The position numbers and the translations under genes were made by a program. DNA of 64,000 nt from Paracentrotus lividus (taxonomy: Eukaryota; Echinodermata; Echinoidea; Camarodonta; Echinidae). Under the pieces are notes generated by a model. The model was not told where the DNA came from. It saw only the letters and a program-made list of their open reading frames with translations, and did not search any database. This document shows positions 50,671-62,689 of this stretch, piece by piece. The DNA lies in the NCBI GenBank assembly GCA_940671915.1, contig CALNVZ010003426.1, positions 30,734,938 to 30,798,937 on the forward strand, given 5' to 3'. The number at the start of each line of letters is the position of its first letter. Position 1 is the first letter of the stretch.

Positions 50671-51248
50671 TATACCTCACATGACAGAATCAACATCATT
50701 CCTCCACAAAGGAGCTTGACCAGGTGATACAGTTCTGAACTTCATAATATGGTAGGATGGCAAATAAACACAGGACATCCCATAACCTGACACAAGGCAT
50801 CCTTGCCTCACCATGCTCCCATTTTTTAAAAGTGGGGTCCACTGATTCATTAAAAAAGATATATTTTGTGACCAATTGAACACACCCATCAATATGAATT
50901 ATAAAAACTCAGGATTATGCAACATGCGCATTAGCAGATATCCGATTTCCGTTACTTGACGTGTCAAAATACATGTGTACACATGTGGAAGAAAAATATT
51001 GTGATGCAACATTTTTGACAGATTCCGCATCAATCACAAGACCATACATTACTCCATAGACCATGAAATTCTAACAAGTAATTGTAAAAGTGAAACATTT
51101 TGTGTGATTATTTTTTTTTGCTCTGCGCATCAGAAAATGAATTTTATGTGGTTTTATTTTTGTGGACGATCTAGTGCATTGAACCAAATTTAGCTGCCAC
51201 GTGGTCAAATATCTTTGCCTGTTTTAATTTTTGTGCTTAGTAGTATCA

Positions 51249-51880
51249 CTAGGGTTGGGCGAATCTCAACTTTTTTTTTCAAACAAGTTGTTTCTATAGT
51301 GAAATTTGATGTAGAAACTGAAAATGACAATTATTTTTGCATATGATGTCGTCTTACGTCGCTAAAGTGCAAAAAACCAAAATGGCCGCCAAAATGGCGT
51401 ATTATGCCCAATTATCATACTTTTTATAGGTATAAACCACTTTTATTACGTTTTTATATGGCTTTTGGATGTCAGGGATCCCAACATGATTAATCCAACA
51501 TGATTAATCCTACCTAAGTTGACTGTTAGTGTAGTTTGGTAGTTAGTTTCAGTCAATATCGAGCAAAAATCACCTCATATCAAAATCACTAAATAACACC
51601 TCTAACACATACTAGGTACATTAGGTCATGATAAAATTGTCAGATTTGAGCTTTTAGACCATCAAAATCCATAAAGAAACAAAATAAAACCGGTTTATAC
51701 CTATTAAGTGTGTGATGAATGGGCAAAATACACTATTTTGGTTTTTTGCACTTTAGCGACGTCAGACATCATCGTACACAAAAATAATTGTCATTTTTGG
51801 ATTCTACATCAAATTTGACTATAGAAGCAACTTGTTTGAAACAACTTCTCAAAAAAAAGTAATTATTTGCCCAACCCTAG
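51249..51880. mobile_element. 632-bp long-arm MITE with TATCA duplication
   Basis: TIR CTAGGGTTGGGC / GCCCAACCCTAG, flanked by TATCA (51244-51248, 51881-51885). Arms of over 200 bp include ATGACAATTATTTTTGC and TCGCTAAAGTGCAAAAAACC with their complements on the right. No coding capacity. Confidence 0.88.
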
Positions 51881-52311
51881 TATCACACTGTATGAAATTT
51901 GTGAAAATATTACACTTTTACAGTAGATCTACATGTAGGTCAAGATCAAGTCGAACACGTGTTATATTACCCTCATGTCGATTGTCAAAATAATCATGAC
52001 GAAGATCTAGTCTGACGCATGCCTATATATGTCTTGCAAAAAAACTGATGCTAATATTGGGTGAATACGCGTCAGTGCCTCGCTCCCGGCTGCATTCAGT
52101 GCAGGTGTAAATTTATGCAGTTGGAAAACATTCTCCAGCGGAAAGGAAACTGTTCGCTAGAGGGTATTCATTTGTCTCGCAATCTACTATGGTCAACAAG
52201 GAAATTCATGATCACTCTCGCAAAAAGTGATCACTAGCTTACAAGTTCACAAGCTTTCGAGTGCCGCTGCAACTCTTTATCAAGTGACGAAAATTAACTG
52301 AAAACATAGTC

Positions 52312-52386
52312 TATTTATACGAATCCCGTGGATCGCACCGCACCAACGCGGAACAATAGGCAGGCGTTAAGCCGCTACGTGATTGG
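52312..52386 (-). promoter_or_regulatory. Candidate CCAAT/TATA promoter, minus strand
   Basis: Minus-strand GACCAATC (CCAAT at 52386-52382) is followed 63 bp later by TATAAATA (52319-52312). Predicted start near 52285; a GTAAGC donor-like site follows at 52242. Orientation and position, 3 kb upstream of the AP-2 alpha start codon, would suit an AP-2 alpha first exon. It could equally belong to a repeat. Confidence 0.3.
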
Positions 52387-53393
52387 TCGGGCGTTCACCA
52401 ATCAGCGCGCCGATGGTACCTTCTCCTGCACGGCTGTTTCCAGCAGATCTTCCTTCTCACCTCTGTTTACCTTCAAGACTCCGCTCTCAACTTATGACAG
52501 GCACCTACGTAACCCAGCATAGAATGAACACCATTGGAAAATCCTGCACTTCCACATATAGACTTTGCTCAACAGAGGATGAAAACTCCATACACTTCGT
52601 TGCCTCTTCAGGGCATAAATTTAACAACAGCCATGCCGTCAATGCCCTGGTCACTGGCCGTGATGCCCACGGGAAAACAGATCAAGTCACAGCCATTTTG
52701 GCCATGCCTTTTTTCTAAGCTGGCCGACATGCCCTTTTTTAATAGGAAATTTATTGCCCTATCATGAAGGACTAAAATGTCAACAATAAAATGGGAAATA
52801 TGTCACTATTTTGTCACATTAAAGTCTCAAAAAGCAATACAGACCATAAATTTTATGGGATAATCCTATACAGAGATCATGGCAGAGCTCCCCACGACCT
52901 CCTGGGGAGTTAATGGCCGTCTGACAGGAGTTGTAATAGCAAGCCATCCCTGTTTGTTTAAATCCCACTGGCCTGGGTTTTGGTAGCCCTGGAACGCTGC
53001 CACGAAGTAAACATATTCATATGACCCAAGCGCACCGTTTTCCCCAACACAATGATGAAATTTAACCCTCCCCCCCCAAAAAAAATGGTTATAACAAATG
53101 ATACATATACATGCGATGCCACTTACCTAAGCATACCAGCCGGAAATGGTGAATTAAAAAAAAGATTAATACCTCCCGGAATACATGTAAGAAGATTTCC
53201 TTTGGGTTTCCGTCAGTACCGTAAATTTGTCCGATCCGCCATGTTGATTAAGCAATATCCATGATGCATGCATATTACAAAGACAAAACTTCACCACGAA
53301 TCGTTGTACTGGAGAAGTCTGGAAATTTTGACCCCCAAATGTCATGTCTGATGAAAAGCCAAGTAACAACACCGTCGGATTTCAATAAAGTGT

Positions 53394-53418
53394 AGCCCGC
53401 ACACTTCGTGTGTGGGCT
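53394..53418. repeat. TTC-loop hairpin, AGCCCGCACAC stem
   Basis: AGCCCGCACAC, TTC, GTGTGTGGGCT: eleven-pair stem with one G-T pair. Followed at 53470-53488 by CCCGTCAC, TTT, GCGACGGG. Part of a small hairpin family. Confidence 0.75.
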
Positions 53419-56227
53419 AGTCGTAGTAAGGGTTTTGGTAACTATACACAGCCACGTTGCTCGTCAGTTCCCGTCACTTTGCGACGGGGGCTGGTCAGTT
53501 TAGGGTTTTGGATGAGCTGGAACGTAATTACAGTTTTTATTTTTAAACAAATCTGTCAGTATGTAAACAGAATGTGATGTTTACATTATATGGACAGCCA
53601 AACAAAATTTTCATAGCCAAATCCCTGTGGAAAGGAATTTTGTGTTTTCCCCAAACAGAAAAGGGGATATTTTTAAACAGAAAGTCACAACCCTTAGAAA
53701 GAAAAAATGGCCTTTGAAGCCCTTTTTAAAGTAGACAACTGGAGAGTCAAAACTGCTTTTAACTCTTTGCACGCCACATTCATTTTAAGCAGAAAAAAGA
53801 AGACTTTTCTCTTTAATTATTAAAAATAGTAGAACAATATTTGCTTAGTATGAACTACAAGAAATTATGCCGCAGACCCAGTCCTAGCATTATCAGTGAT
53901 TTTCAGATCTTTTAGCCACCATTACAGAGAAAATGAATTATTACGATTGTATAGATAATAAGTACAATTGTGACTATAGTCGAACTTGCAGCAAGAGTTA
54001 ATTGCAACAAAATTCATACCACTGCAACGAAAAATCTTTACTGATTCAAGAATATCTAAACCCTGTCAAATCTGTTTTAGATCGGGAGTTATCACCTTTC
54101 AAAGAAGGGCCCCCATTTTCAGGCTTCAGCGATACCCCCCCATTTCAGGCTAGAGACCGCAAGGGCGTCGAGATTATGACGTCACACCTTGGGACCTGTA
54201 CCGTGTCCACTGTATGCACGTATATACATGTATATCCTGCACTGTGCTATATCGCGTACATTGCACAATCTGATTCTTGAAAACTTTCTTTCTCTCTTCT
54301 CATCTCATGCTTCTCCCAAGCCCTGACTAACTGGTCAAAGGTGATATCTCTTGCGACTGTTCTCTACCATTTATCTATATATTTATGTTAATCCGTTCCA
54401 ATGATGTATTATTTTTCATTATATTAACATATAATTAGAAGTATCCTCAGCACGAGAGTGAGTGAAAAAAAAAGATAATAAAACAAAGTGACATTGTTTT
54501 CATTGTGGACTGTTCAAATCACACTTTTAGTTTTGTTGTCATATATGACAAATTATTGTAACCAATAATCCTATATATCTATATGATAAGCTATAAGGTT
54601 ATCATAATCTTGAAATTGTTCATTTGGTTTTGTAAGTCTTTATATTATTGTGCTGTGCAGATCCCGAGATAATTTCATCCGTTAGCTATGTAATTCGTCC
54701 AAACTTTTGGATGGAATACGTCGCTCCTTAGTTCTTCAGTTACAGTATGTGACCTTTTTTTTTCATGGTTTTAGATACTGTTCAGAATGAAATAACATTA
54801 TTTTTGTAGATTGACCTTGTTGCAATGAATTTGACAGATTTTGCATTTGTGATAAAAACAGCAGTCTTACGAGAGACGACTGTATATTCCATCCGCTCCT
54901 GCCGGACTGATATACACTACCCCATCCCGTCGCGTGTGTAAGAATTAAGCCAAACTAAATTAGTAGACTGTAAATGTTGCAAACAATTCAATGCTTACAT
55001 CATTGATTCTTAAATATTCTGTCTCTTCAATATATATTGATTTTATTTTAAGGAAGTTTCTGGTCTTTTAGCCATTGAATTTCGATAAATAAGGAATTTT
55101 GGAGGAAATGTGACATGACCACTTCGTCAAATTAATGATGGTAATGTTAATCCGTGTAAGTTAGTTGGGAAAGTCATGACGGTGGCATTATATTTTGCTC
55201 TAAAACCTTATTTGGAGGGATTCATATTTAAAAAAAAATCATATTAAAATCAATATAGTTTCAACACAGAATAAGTCTTCTTAAGAATGAAGTCGCTATA
55301 AATTTACGTTGAATTTTAAGCATTATATCTCCCAATGTCAATGGGCAAATTAAACGATTCACCAACAACCAAACGGGCCGCACCGTTCCAGGCCCCTCGG
55401 TGAGAGATGAGCAAGGCAATTCGTGCTTTTATCATGATTGCAAACTCTTCAAAATCTATCGCAGCAAGTTCAAATCTACAAATTAATCACAATCGTTAAC
55501 AATATCTCAAAACACGATATTCTAAGGATATACAACCCTGTATTATTTGTCCAATGATGAAATCAGTTGTGATAAAAGAGCCATATTAATCCGAGACACA
55601 GCAGCTATAGTAAGCTAGTACAGTGCGAGCAAGCTGTTTACGTGTATACGTATATATGCATCAAGCTGCGCGCGCAAACTCAGATCAGCTGGCTGTTGTT
55701 CGAGCTGTCCAAGGTGCGACGTCACAAACTAGGAGCTCCTCCGCACGCCGATCGGCCATTTTGGGGCGGATTAAACAAAAAACGCTAAAAACCATTTACA
55801 GCTATTTCTGAGAGATTCAAGTCATTTTCAGCATGTCAATCGTAAATAAAACGAAGGAAAATCTATTCAGTAACATGTAATTTGGCCATTATTAGCAAAT
55901 ATTGTGTATTTTCTCCGTGTGTCTACTTTAAGAGAAAAAAAAATGGCCGTGGATGCCCTTTGAATTGGAAAAAGGGCCCTAATTTTTTTTGGGGGGGATG
56001 GCCTTGCCCTAAAAGTAACGAAATTTAAGGCTTGCTCTTTTTCAACCCTCGAAACAGAGCAACTGCACTCACTCGTCAGATCCTTGCACTTAACCCCCCT
56101 GTTGTTGTTCATACTCTTACCACCTGTGACACTGCCATCCGTGCTACAAGCATTTTATTTCCTTTCTTGACAATACCCTCCGAAATGTCTACCAATATAA
56201 TGACCTACTGCCTTTGTTACATAACTA

Positions 56228-56822
56228 AAAATTCTTCTTCTTCTTCCCTTGGCTTCCTCCAGTTTGGAAAACTGCAGCAGGTTTCAGGAGTATGCAAATG
56301 CTGATCATCCTGTTCATCTAAACAAACTTTCAGTAGATCTAGATCTAACTTAGACCGAGACTGCTCTGTCTTCATCGCGTATCTCTCTGAACATGCTGAA
56401 GACAGAGAGCTTCCATTGCGTGAGCTGTTCAAAATGCAGTGCTGTATTCTCTGTTAAATTTCCTCAAATTTCATGGGAAAAACTTACAGAAACCCCCAAA
56501 ACCCAACTTCAACAAGACAGTTGGGCATAAAAAAGGACAATTTCTAAAGAAAATCTACTTCCAGATGCGGTAAGTGGAATAACTTTCATCTTATATAGAT
56601 CTATAAGATGATCGCCAAAAACACACTGGGCTATGTACACTGCATTTTGAACAGCACGCGCAATGGAAGCTCTCTGTCCTCAGAGGAGATTACGATGAGG
56701 ACAGAGCAGCCTCAGTCTAGATCTAACTTTGTTAGTCTTCTCACAGCTCGACAGTCAACCTGCAGGAAGCCGCTGATCCTCGCAAACCAGGGGAAGAATA
56801 ATCAAGAAGAAGAAGTTGACGT
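56228..56822. repeat. Inverted duplication with related sequence on both arms
   Basis: Left arm 56228-56440 (read on minus) and right arm 56636-56822 (plus) share CTGCATTTTGAACAGC, GCAATGGAAGCTCTCTGTC and GACAGAGCAG. Both arms can be read as LHFEQ-x-x-QWKLSV ending at a stop. The centre, 56441-56635, differs. Either a foldback element or an inverted gene fragment. Confidence 0.7.
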
Positions 56823-56951
56823 CTTTTCCACGCCCAAATGTTTAATGAGATTATTAACAGAACAATAAAACAAACATTTTCACACGCGCACAGGCCACAG
56901 CACAGCTAATCCACATCCGCTAGGCGCTAGGGCCTACATCTATGTTCAGTT

Positions 56952-57805
56952 TAACTATACATAGCCCCGTTGCCGAAGGCAACGGGGCTGTACTTCCACC
57001 ACCCCCATTTACAGTGAAACAACCAGCGATGATGAGCGATCAGGTGATTATACTGGTTAATATGATGAATCTAATGTTAAAATGTAATTCAACGGCATGT
57101 ATGATATTTCAAGATACGGCCGTTATAAAACTGAATTACATGTACATACACATACAGCTGCAAAGCAACATCAGTCAGTACAGAAAAATGGCTGTCTGTC
57201 GCCCTCTTGGTTGCTGAGGAAACTTCTCAATAATATTTAGCGAAACCAGCTTTAAACCTACCTCAAAATAATTTAAGATAATCTATAGTCTCATTGCAAT
57301 ATAACTTCTCCATTAGATATTTTTAATTTTGTTTAGTAGAATTTTTAGACCCTTTTTTGGATATGCCACCTTGACTTGGCTGTCAGGCTGGGAGGTGCTC
57401 AAGACACTTCTCTGCATTGACTTTCCATTGGAAGAAAACTGCTGCAATAAGGTACTTCCCAGTGCAAGGTCAATTATGATTGACCATGCATAAGTGTAAG
57501 TGATTACATAAGAGCTTTTTGACTTACCAAAATGAATTTTTCGTTGGCCTTGTCTCTTCTCATAGTGTTGGTGCCATCGCTGCCATTTTTTATGACGTCA
57601 TTTTACTGTGCGAAGACGTATTTAATTATGTGGCGAAGACAGCGCACGCACGGAGAAATATACGTGGATTGACTAAATTTTCATGTATTTTTCGTCATTA
57701 TTAGTTGATTACTTCATGTGAAACATTTGCAGATGTCACCAATTCGAGGAAAAACTTCAAAGATTTGATTGAATGTGAGTATGAATTCACATAAGGTATT
57801 TTTGA
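56952..57805. repeat. Promoter-like cassette repeat, copy 1
   Basis: 56952-57108 and 57505-57805 match 63533-63695 and 63715-64000 respectively; 57109-57504 has no counterpart in copy 2. Begins with hairpin AGCCCCGTTGCC, GAA, GGCAACGGGGCT (56963-56989). The second half carries TGACGTCA and GCCATTTT. Confidence 0.85.
57528..57605 (-). promoter_or_regulatory. Candidate minus-strand promoter/first exon in cassette copy 1
   Basis: Minus strand: TGACGTCA (57600-57593, CRE-type), then AAAAATGGCAGCGATGG (YY1-like AAAATGGC), then a purine-rich stretch to TTTTG|GTAAGTC at 57528. CRE, YY1 and a near-consensus donor in this order resemble a housekeeping 5' end. Could serve AP-2 alpha 8 kb downstream. 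No transcript evidence. Confidence 0.3.
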
Positions 57806-58616
57806 CCACGAAATTTGCGGTCATGTATAGATCTAGATATTTTCAAACTTTCACCAAATATGTCTAGGATAGCGCACCCAGTATTCGGTGCCTTAAGGGG
57901 AAATCGGCGATGATATGAAAACTTACCTCCTTTATCTGACGAACCACCCACCAGAAGAACGAAAAAATTATAGAAATTATCAAAATCATTTAAAATATTT
58001 AATTATGGCTAAAAAAATATCGCTGATAGAATGAGGAGATGTTTTCCGCCCGTCAATCGGTTTTGCAGAATAGTATTCGGTTACGCGTGGTTTCCCTATG
58101 CGTTTCGATCGCGCAGACTCAAAAACCCACGTTGCGAAACGTCACAACACAAAACCGCGATAATGTGTAGGCGCCGCACTCAATGTCTCGCTATAACAGA
58201 ATTGTGACAAGGGTGTGTGGTTTTTTTAGGATTGCAAAACATGTAGGGCGAGATGAAAAAATTCGCTGCGACCGAAGATTAAGTGGAAGTTCCCCGTCAT
58301 TCTCATACCAAATTCATGGTAGCAACGCTATTTCACAACGCAACCCGGAAGAGCGGCCAACCCGTTATCGTTTTCGCTAAGAAACGCTAAAGTGGAAATA
58401 TCTCCGTGATGACGTCCAATTCAGAGTAAGTTTGCAATCTCGTTTTATATTTTGATTGTGTGATTTTTTGTGGTGTGTTTGATGATTATTGATTGTTTTG
58501 AAAGTTTGAAGGTTGATGTGTTTGTGATCTTTTTGAGAAAGATGTTGAAGTAGCTAACAACCGATTACCGGGAGGGAACCGGGCAATGGGCGCGCTACCC
58601 TACTGGCTCGTCAGTT

Positions 58617-58635
58617 CCCGTCGCTTCGCGACGGG
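58617..58635. repeat. TTC-loop hairpin, CCCGTCGC stem
   Basis: CCCGTCGC, TTC, GCGACGGG: perfect eight-pair stem. Flanks CTCGTCAGTT and GGCTGGTC match the hairpin at 53470-53488. Confidence 0.75.
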
Positions 58636-59442
58636 GGCTGGTCGGTTTATGTTCAGTTTTTTATTTGTTGAACTTCACTTGAACTAAAAAAAATAAGGAC
58701 GTATAATTTATAAAAGGGAAATTTGTATCATTGTTACAACTTATACATCAATCATCATAAAATCGCATTTTAAATTTAGAGCTACGCCGCAGCGGCAAAT
58801 TCAGACGAACGGCCAACGGCAGGCAGTTTTCGGCCTAGCGCTAGGCTGGATCTGGAGCTGGCGCAGCCAACAACCGCCTGTGCTGACCGCTTGGCCGACG
58901 GAGGCGGGCGCGGACGGGGGGAGGGAACTGCCATGGCTAGGGTTGTGGGAGAGTAGGGCAGGTGTGTCTATGCGAGCGGTGAACACACAGGTAACGTGTG
59001 CGGAAGTCCGGTATAGGGCAGTAAACTCTCATTATTTCACCCGTTTCCCGAACTAGTATTACAATCAAGCTCCTGGAAATTAATACTCACTATCTTAGAA
59101 TATCTTCAGCAGAAGTGATCTTCACGTATGCCCTCATACAATGTAGTAATCAAACGGGTCAGTCAGGCTTATTCGGTCGTGTAAAATCGTGAGATGGCCG
59201 CCATTACCCGAAGGGCGGAGCGTACGATGAACTTCTCCTAAATTTTTACTACGTTAAACTTCCATTGAATCTCGGGAATTACCGCTCATCGTGGTAGCAG
59301 CGAAACAGTTAACCACTGCCAAGAATCGAAATCGTAGACGTTTTGTGCGAACCTTTCAAAATGGAAAGATAGTTTTCAACCTAAACCTCATGATAATCGT
59401 GTATCCACGGCCAAGTTCATGATGGGTAATTGTAGGCCTACT

Positions 59443-59697
59443 GAAATTTATTTGAAATCCTAATCATCAAGTACGGTATCTGCTACACGGTACTCAGTTC
59501 ATCTATCTATTTCCTGAATTGTTCAACTTCATGATTTAAAAAAAAAAACGATTCAAACAATTCACTCTTTCTGAAATTAATTCCATCAATTTATTGTTTC
59601 ACTCGTTTTTTTCAATTCATGAAGTTGAAAAAAATATTAAATGATTGAATATCGTGTAGCAGATATTTGATAATTAGGATTTCAAATAAATTTGAGG
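59443..59697. repeat. Foldback element with imperfect arms
   Basis: Left GAAATTTATTTGAAATCCTA, TATCTGCTACACGG, CAACTTCATGA. Right TCATGAAGTTGA, CGTGTAGCAGATATTTG, AATTAGGATTTCAAATAAAT. About 255 bp. Confidence 0.75.
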
Positions 59698-59784
59698 ATA
59701 GAACTCAAATTTCGATACTTCGAGTGAATTTTCACTAATTTTGAATTGAAGGTTTGTATTTTCACTTCGAATTCACTCTAAATT

Positions 59785-59786
<2 letters not shown>

Positions 59787-59837
<51 letters not shown>
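59787..59837. repeat. Poly-T tract, about 51 bp
   Basis: Uninterrupted T-run, the longest homopolymer in the window; its exact length may be a sequencing artefact. Confidence 0.95.
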
Positions 59838-59838
<1 letters not shown>

Positions 59839-60596
59839 GTTACTTCTTCAACTCAGTGAACTTTACTAGAGAGCTACTACTAATATCACCCTACTAGCTA
59901 AATACTGATATTGAAATAAAGCCTTGGGATCATCTCGGAAGGAACTAGACGCAGATGGGGGAGGGGGCGGCCGGTGCTCGGGCGGGGCAATTATTCAGGT
60001 ATACTAGACCCGTAGGGCGTAGGCTATATAGGCCGAACAGAACAAGAAGCAAAAAGGAAACTTAAAAACTTAAATTATAAAACCACTCATTGATGGCAAT
60101 TGCTAAAGGTATTGCAAAATCAATAAGACAGGCTATATACAGGGTCCATTTCGCCCTTACTCAAATTTGAGAGGGTGCACAATTATTTGTACAAGCTCAT
60201 TGCCTTTTAGTGGGCCTCCTTTTGAGCGATGTAAGTTAGGCTTATGAATTGTCACTTAGTTTATATTCAAATCAAAAAAATTATTTTGTACAATGATCAT
60301 CATACTGAGGGCATCATGTGCATGAATCATTTATCATATTTATGCAACGATTGTATTTTCTTGATTTCAATTATTGTTGCAAAAAAAGGTTCAAATATTT
60401 ATTTTTTTTAAAGGAAAAAAGCTTCTGCCTTATATTCAATATGTGTCTGCCTCTCAATCTGATGTCTGTCGGTCTACGAGTTCAACAGCCTTTAGAGAAA
60501 TCCCCAATGGTATTTCATATATAGGCCTACCATTGAAATACCATCAACATTTCTGGGAGGGGATGCGGCTCCATAATGGGAACAAAGGGACAACGA

Positions 60597-60645
60597 GAGA
60601 GTCGGTGATGATTATCACCGACTCTCTCTCTCTCTCTCTCTCTCT
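60597..60645. repeat. Hairpin abutting (TC)n
   Basis: GAGAGTCGGTGAT, GATT, ATCACCGACTCTC forms a 13-pair stem. The right arm runs straight into a TC dinucleotide tract. Confidence 0.8.
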
Positions 60646-61313
60646 TCTCTTTTTTTTATATCGAAAGTGAGCTTGATGACACCATGGACGTGGAAAAAAA
60701 AAGAAAAAAAAAACTATTAAAGTTTAGTTTCAATCTAGGAGAGTAAACATAAATAAAATAGAGAAAACGCAACACTAAACCTTCTCGGGTCTGGACATAA
60801 TATAGGTTACAGGGTTATCATAATACGCACAACTGGAGAACTTGTCAACCCACTGCCTATGTCATGTGACTTTATTATGAGTCGTGAGTGAAATTATGAT
60901 CTCGAAAAGGGGGCGTAACTTCTGCCGTATCTCTGCAGTTCAGTAGACACTTGGGTGTTAGGTTATTTCAATGAGTTACAATTAACTATCACCGAATTCA
61001 ACACCGTTTTAACCTACCTCTTATCTTTTCCAGCGTAGATTTGGGGCAGATTTTCTTCTCTTTTTTTTTTTCTCTTTATTTTTCACTTTCCGATCTCCTT
61101 CTTCCTCTCATTGCAACATAGCGAAAATGCGTGCATTTTTTAGGTTACTTTACAAAACATTCTGCATCATCTTCATTCACTGCCCGTTAATTCGACAATT
61201 TTCTGAAAGGGGAACAGTTGTCCATTTTCATTCAGCAAGAAGAGACATCTTCGATTTGTTGGTTAATGACCTGAAAACGGCATATTTCAAACGCTTTTTG
61301 TAATCCTCATATA

Positions 61314-61756
61314 CAGTCTGTGTCAAAAAAAATGGTACAGTCAGAAAACATTTTTTTATATTATGAATATTAATTAGAACTTGGTATTGTTTGGCATTTT
61401 CATAAAGCAGGATAATCGGACTTTCTTCTGCAATTTTTTTCATCACATGTGGTGCTGTAATTTTTGAGATATGACCAGTTTTTTACGGTCAAGAAAAATC
61501 CATTTTCGCACGACGTCCATGCTTTTGTGTAGGTTTCGCATAATGGAACAATAGACGTGCGTAATTTCGAATTGTTCCTCGTCGCACAAAATTTAGCATA
61601 ACTTTTGTTTTACGAAAGTAAATTATACAGAACAAAGTGCATCAACAAGGAAAATCTTTTGGCTTTAATTTGGTACCACATACACACATTATTTAAAAAG
61701 ATTTCACACCTAAATTATTTTTTCCCCGACTGTACCATTTTTTTTGACACAGACTG
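61314..61756. mobile_element. mariner/Tc1-like MITE, TA target
   Basis: TIRs CAGTCTGTGTCAAAAAAAAT and GGTACAGTC at left; GACTGTACC and ATTTTTTTTGACACAGACTG at right. Flanking TA at 61312-61313 and 61757-61758. 443 bp, no transposase. Confidence 0.9.
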
Positions 61757-61795
61757 TAGAGTACACTCTTAGTTTCTGTTCGTCAAGCATGGGCA

Positions 61796-62085
61796 AAGAT
61801 TTGTCAAAGTGGCTCAAAAAATTCGTCACGCTATTACGACAACCACTTTATGTCAATTGACAAATCATTTTAGGTGTTTGACGAATGCACATCTTTACGT
61901 TTACTAATGTAAATCATGTTTTGACAAACTTCTTTAACTTGACGAATCCAACAAGCACCAATGGACAAATGCATATTGTCAGACCGATTGCTGATGACGA
62001 ATCTATATCAGACAGGACAAATCAAAGGGACAAATTCACACATACATTACGAATTTTGAAATGAAAGATTTTGACGAATTTCGAA
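61796..62085. promoter_or_regulatory. Cluster of TGAC(G/A)AAT-like motifs
   Basis: About ten occurrences of GACGAAT or GACAAAT in 290 bp, on both strands. Spacing is irregular (20-40 bp). Not an exact tandem repeat. Lies directly left of the CpG-rich promoter-like stretch. Confidence 0.35.
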
Positions 62086-62119
62086 CGGGTTTCCTTATCT
62101 TAGTAAGGTTAGTCGGATA

Positions 62120-62275
62120 TATAACCTTGCGCATGCGTGCTTGTGATTTCTGTACGCGCCACGCGCCGGCCGCGCCCGCGTCGGTAAATTAGAAGAAAAG
62201 CTCGCGGCACGATCGATCGAAGCGAGAGCTAGAGCACACTGAGGACCTTTCTCGGACCTGATTTGTCTACGTTAT
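62120..62275 (+). promoter_or_regulatory. Candidate plus-strand CpG promoter and noncoding first exon
   Basis: TATATAACC (62118) precedes GCGCATGCGTGC (NRF-1-like, 62130), then a CG-dense block with CGCGCCGGCCGCGCC. An exon-like purine stretch follows to TTAT|GTAAGT at 62276. If real, a gene runs rightwards from here, and its coding part is outside the window or not recognisable in it. Confidence 0.35.
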
Positions 62276-62689
62276 GTAAGTTTCCGATTCTTCTTTTGTC
62301 TAGAAATTTAGACTGGGGGTCTACCCCGGTGACTTAATTTAATTCCTAGGCTATAATGAAGGAAAGTTAAGCCAAAAAACGACAACAATAGGCATTTTTT
62401 GTGACCTAACTTTTAGGCTAGGGTGTTTTGTTATAGGCCTAACGTTAGGTCTATTAAATAGTTCGCCACATTCTGAAATGCAATCGCCTAAATTCAAAAA
62501 ATTATCTTTTCCTCTTTCTGAGATTCTGGAAGTCTTCACCTTAATTAGAGCTTCTTTCGAGGTATTTTATTGATCCTGAGTATTTTCTGATTAAGTTCCA
62601 TCGTTTGGTTTAAAAATCCATTCGATGAAAAAAGAAAGATAAACACGATCAAAGAATGACTTGCATCTAGAAATCTAATCTAGATACCG

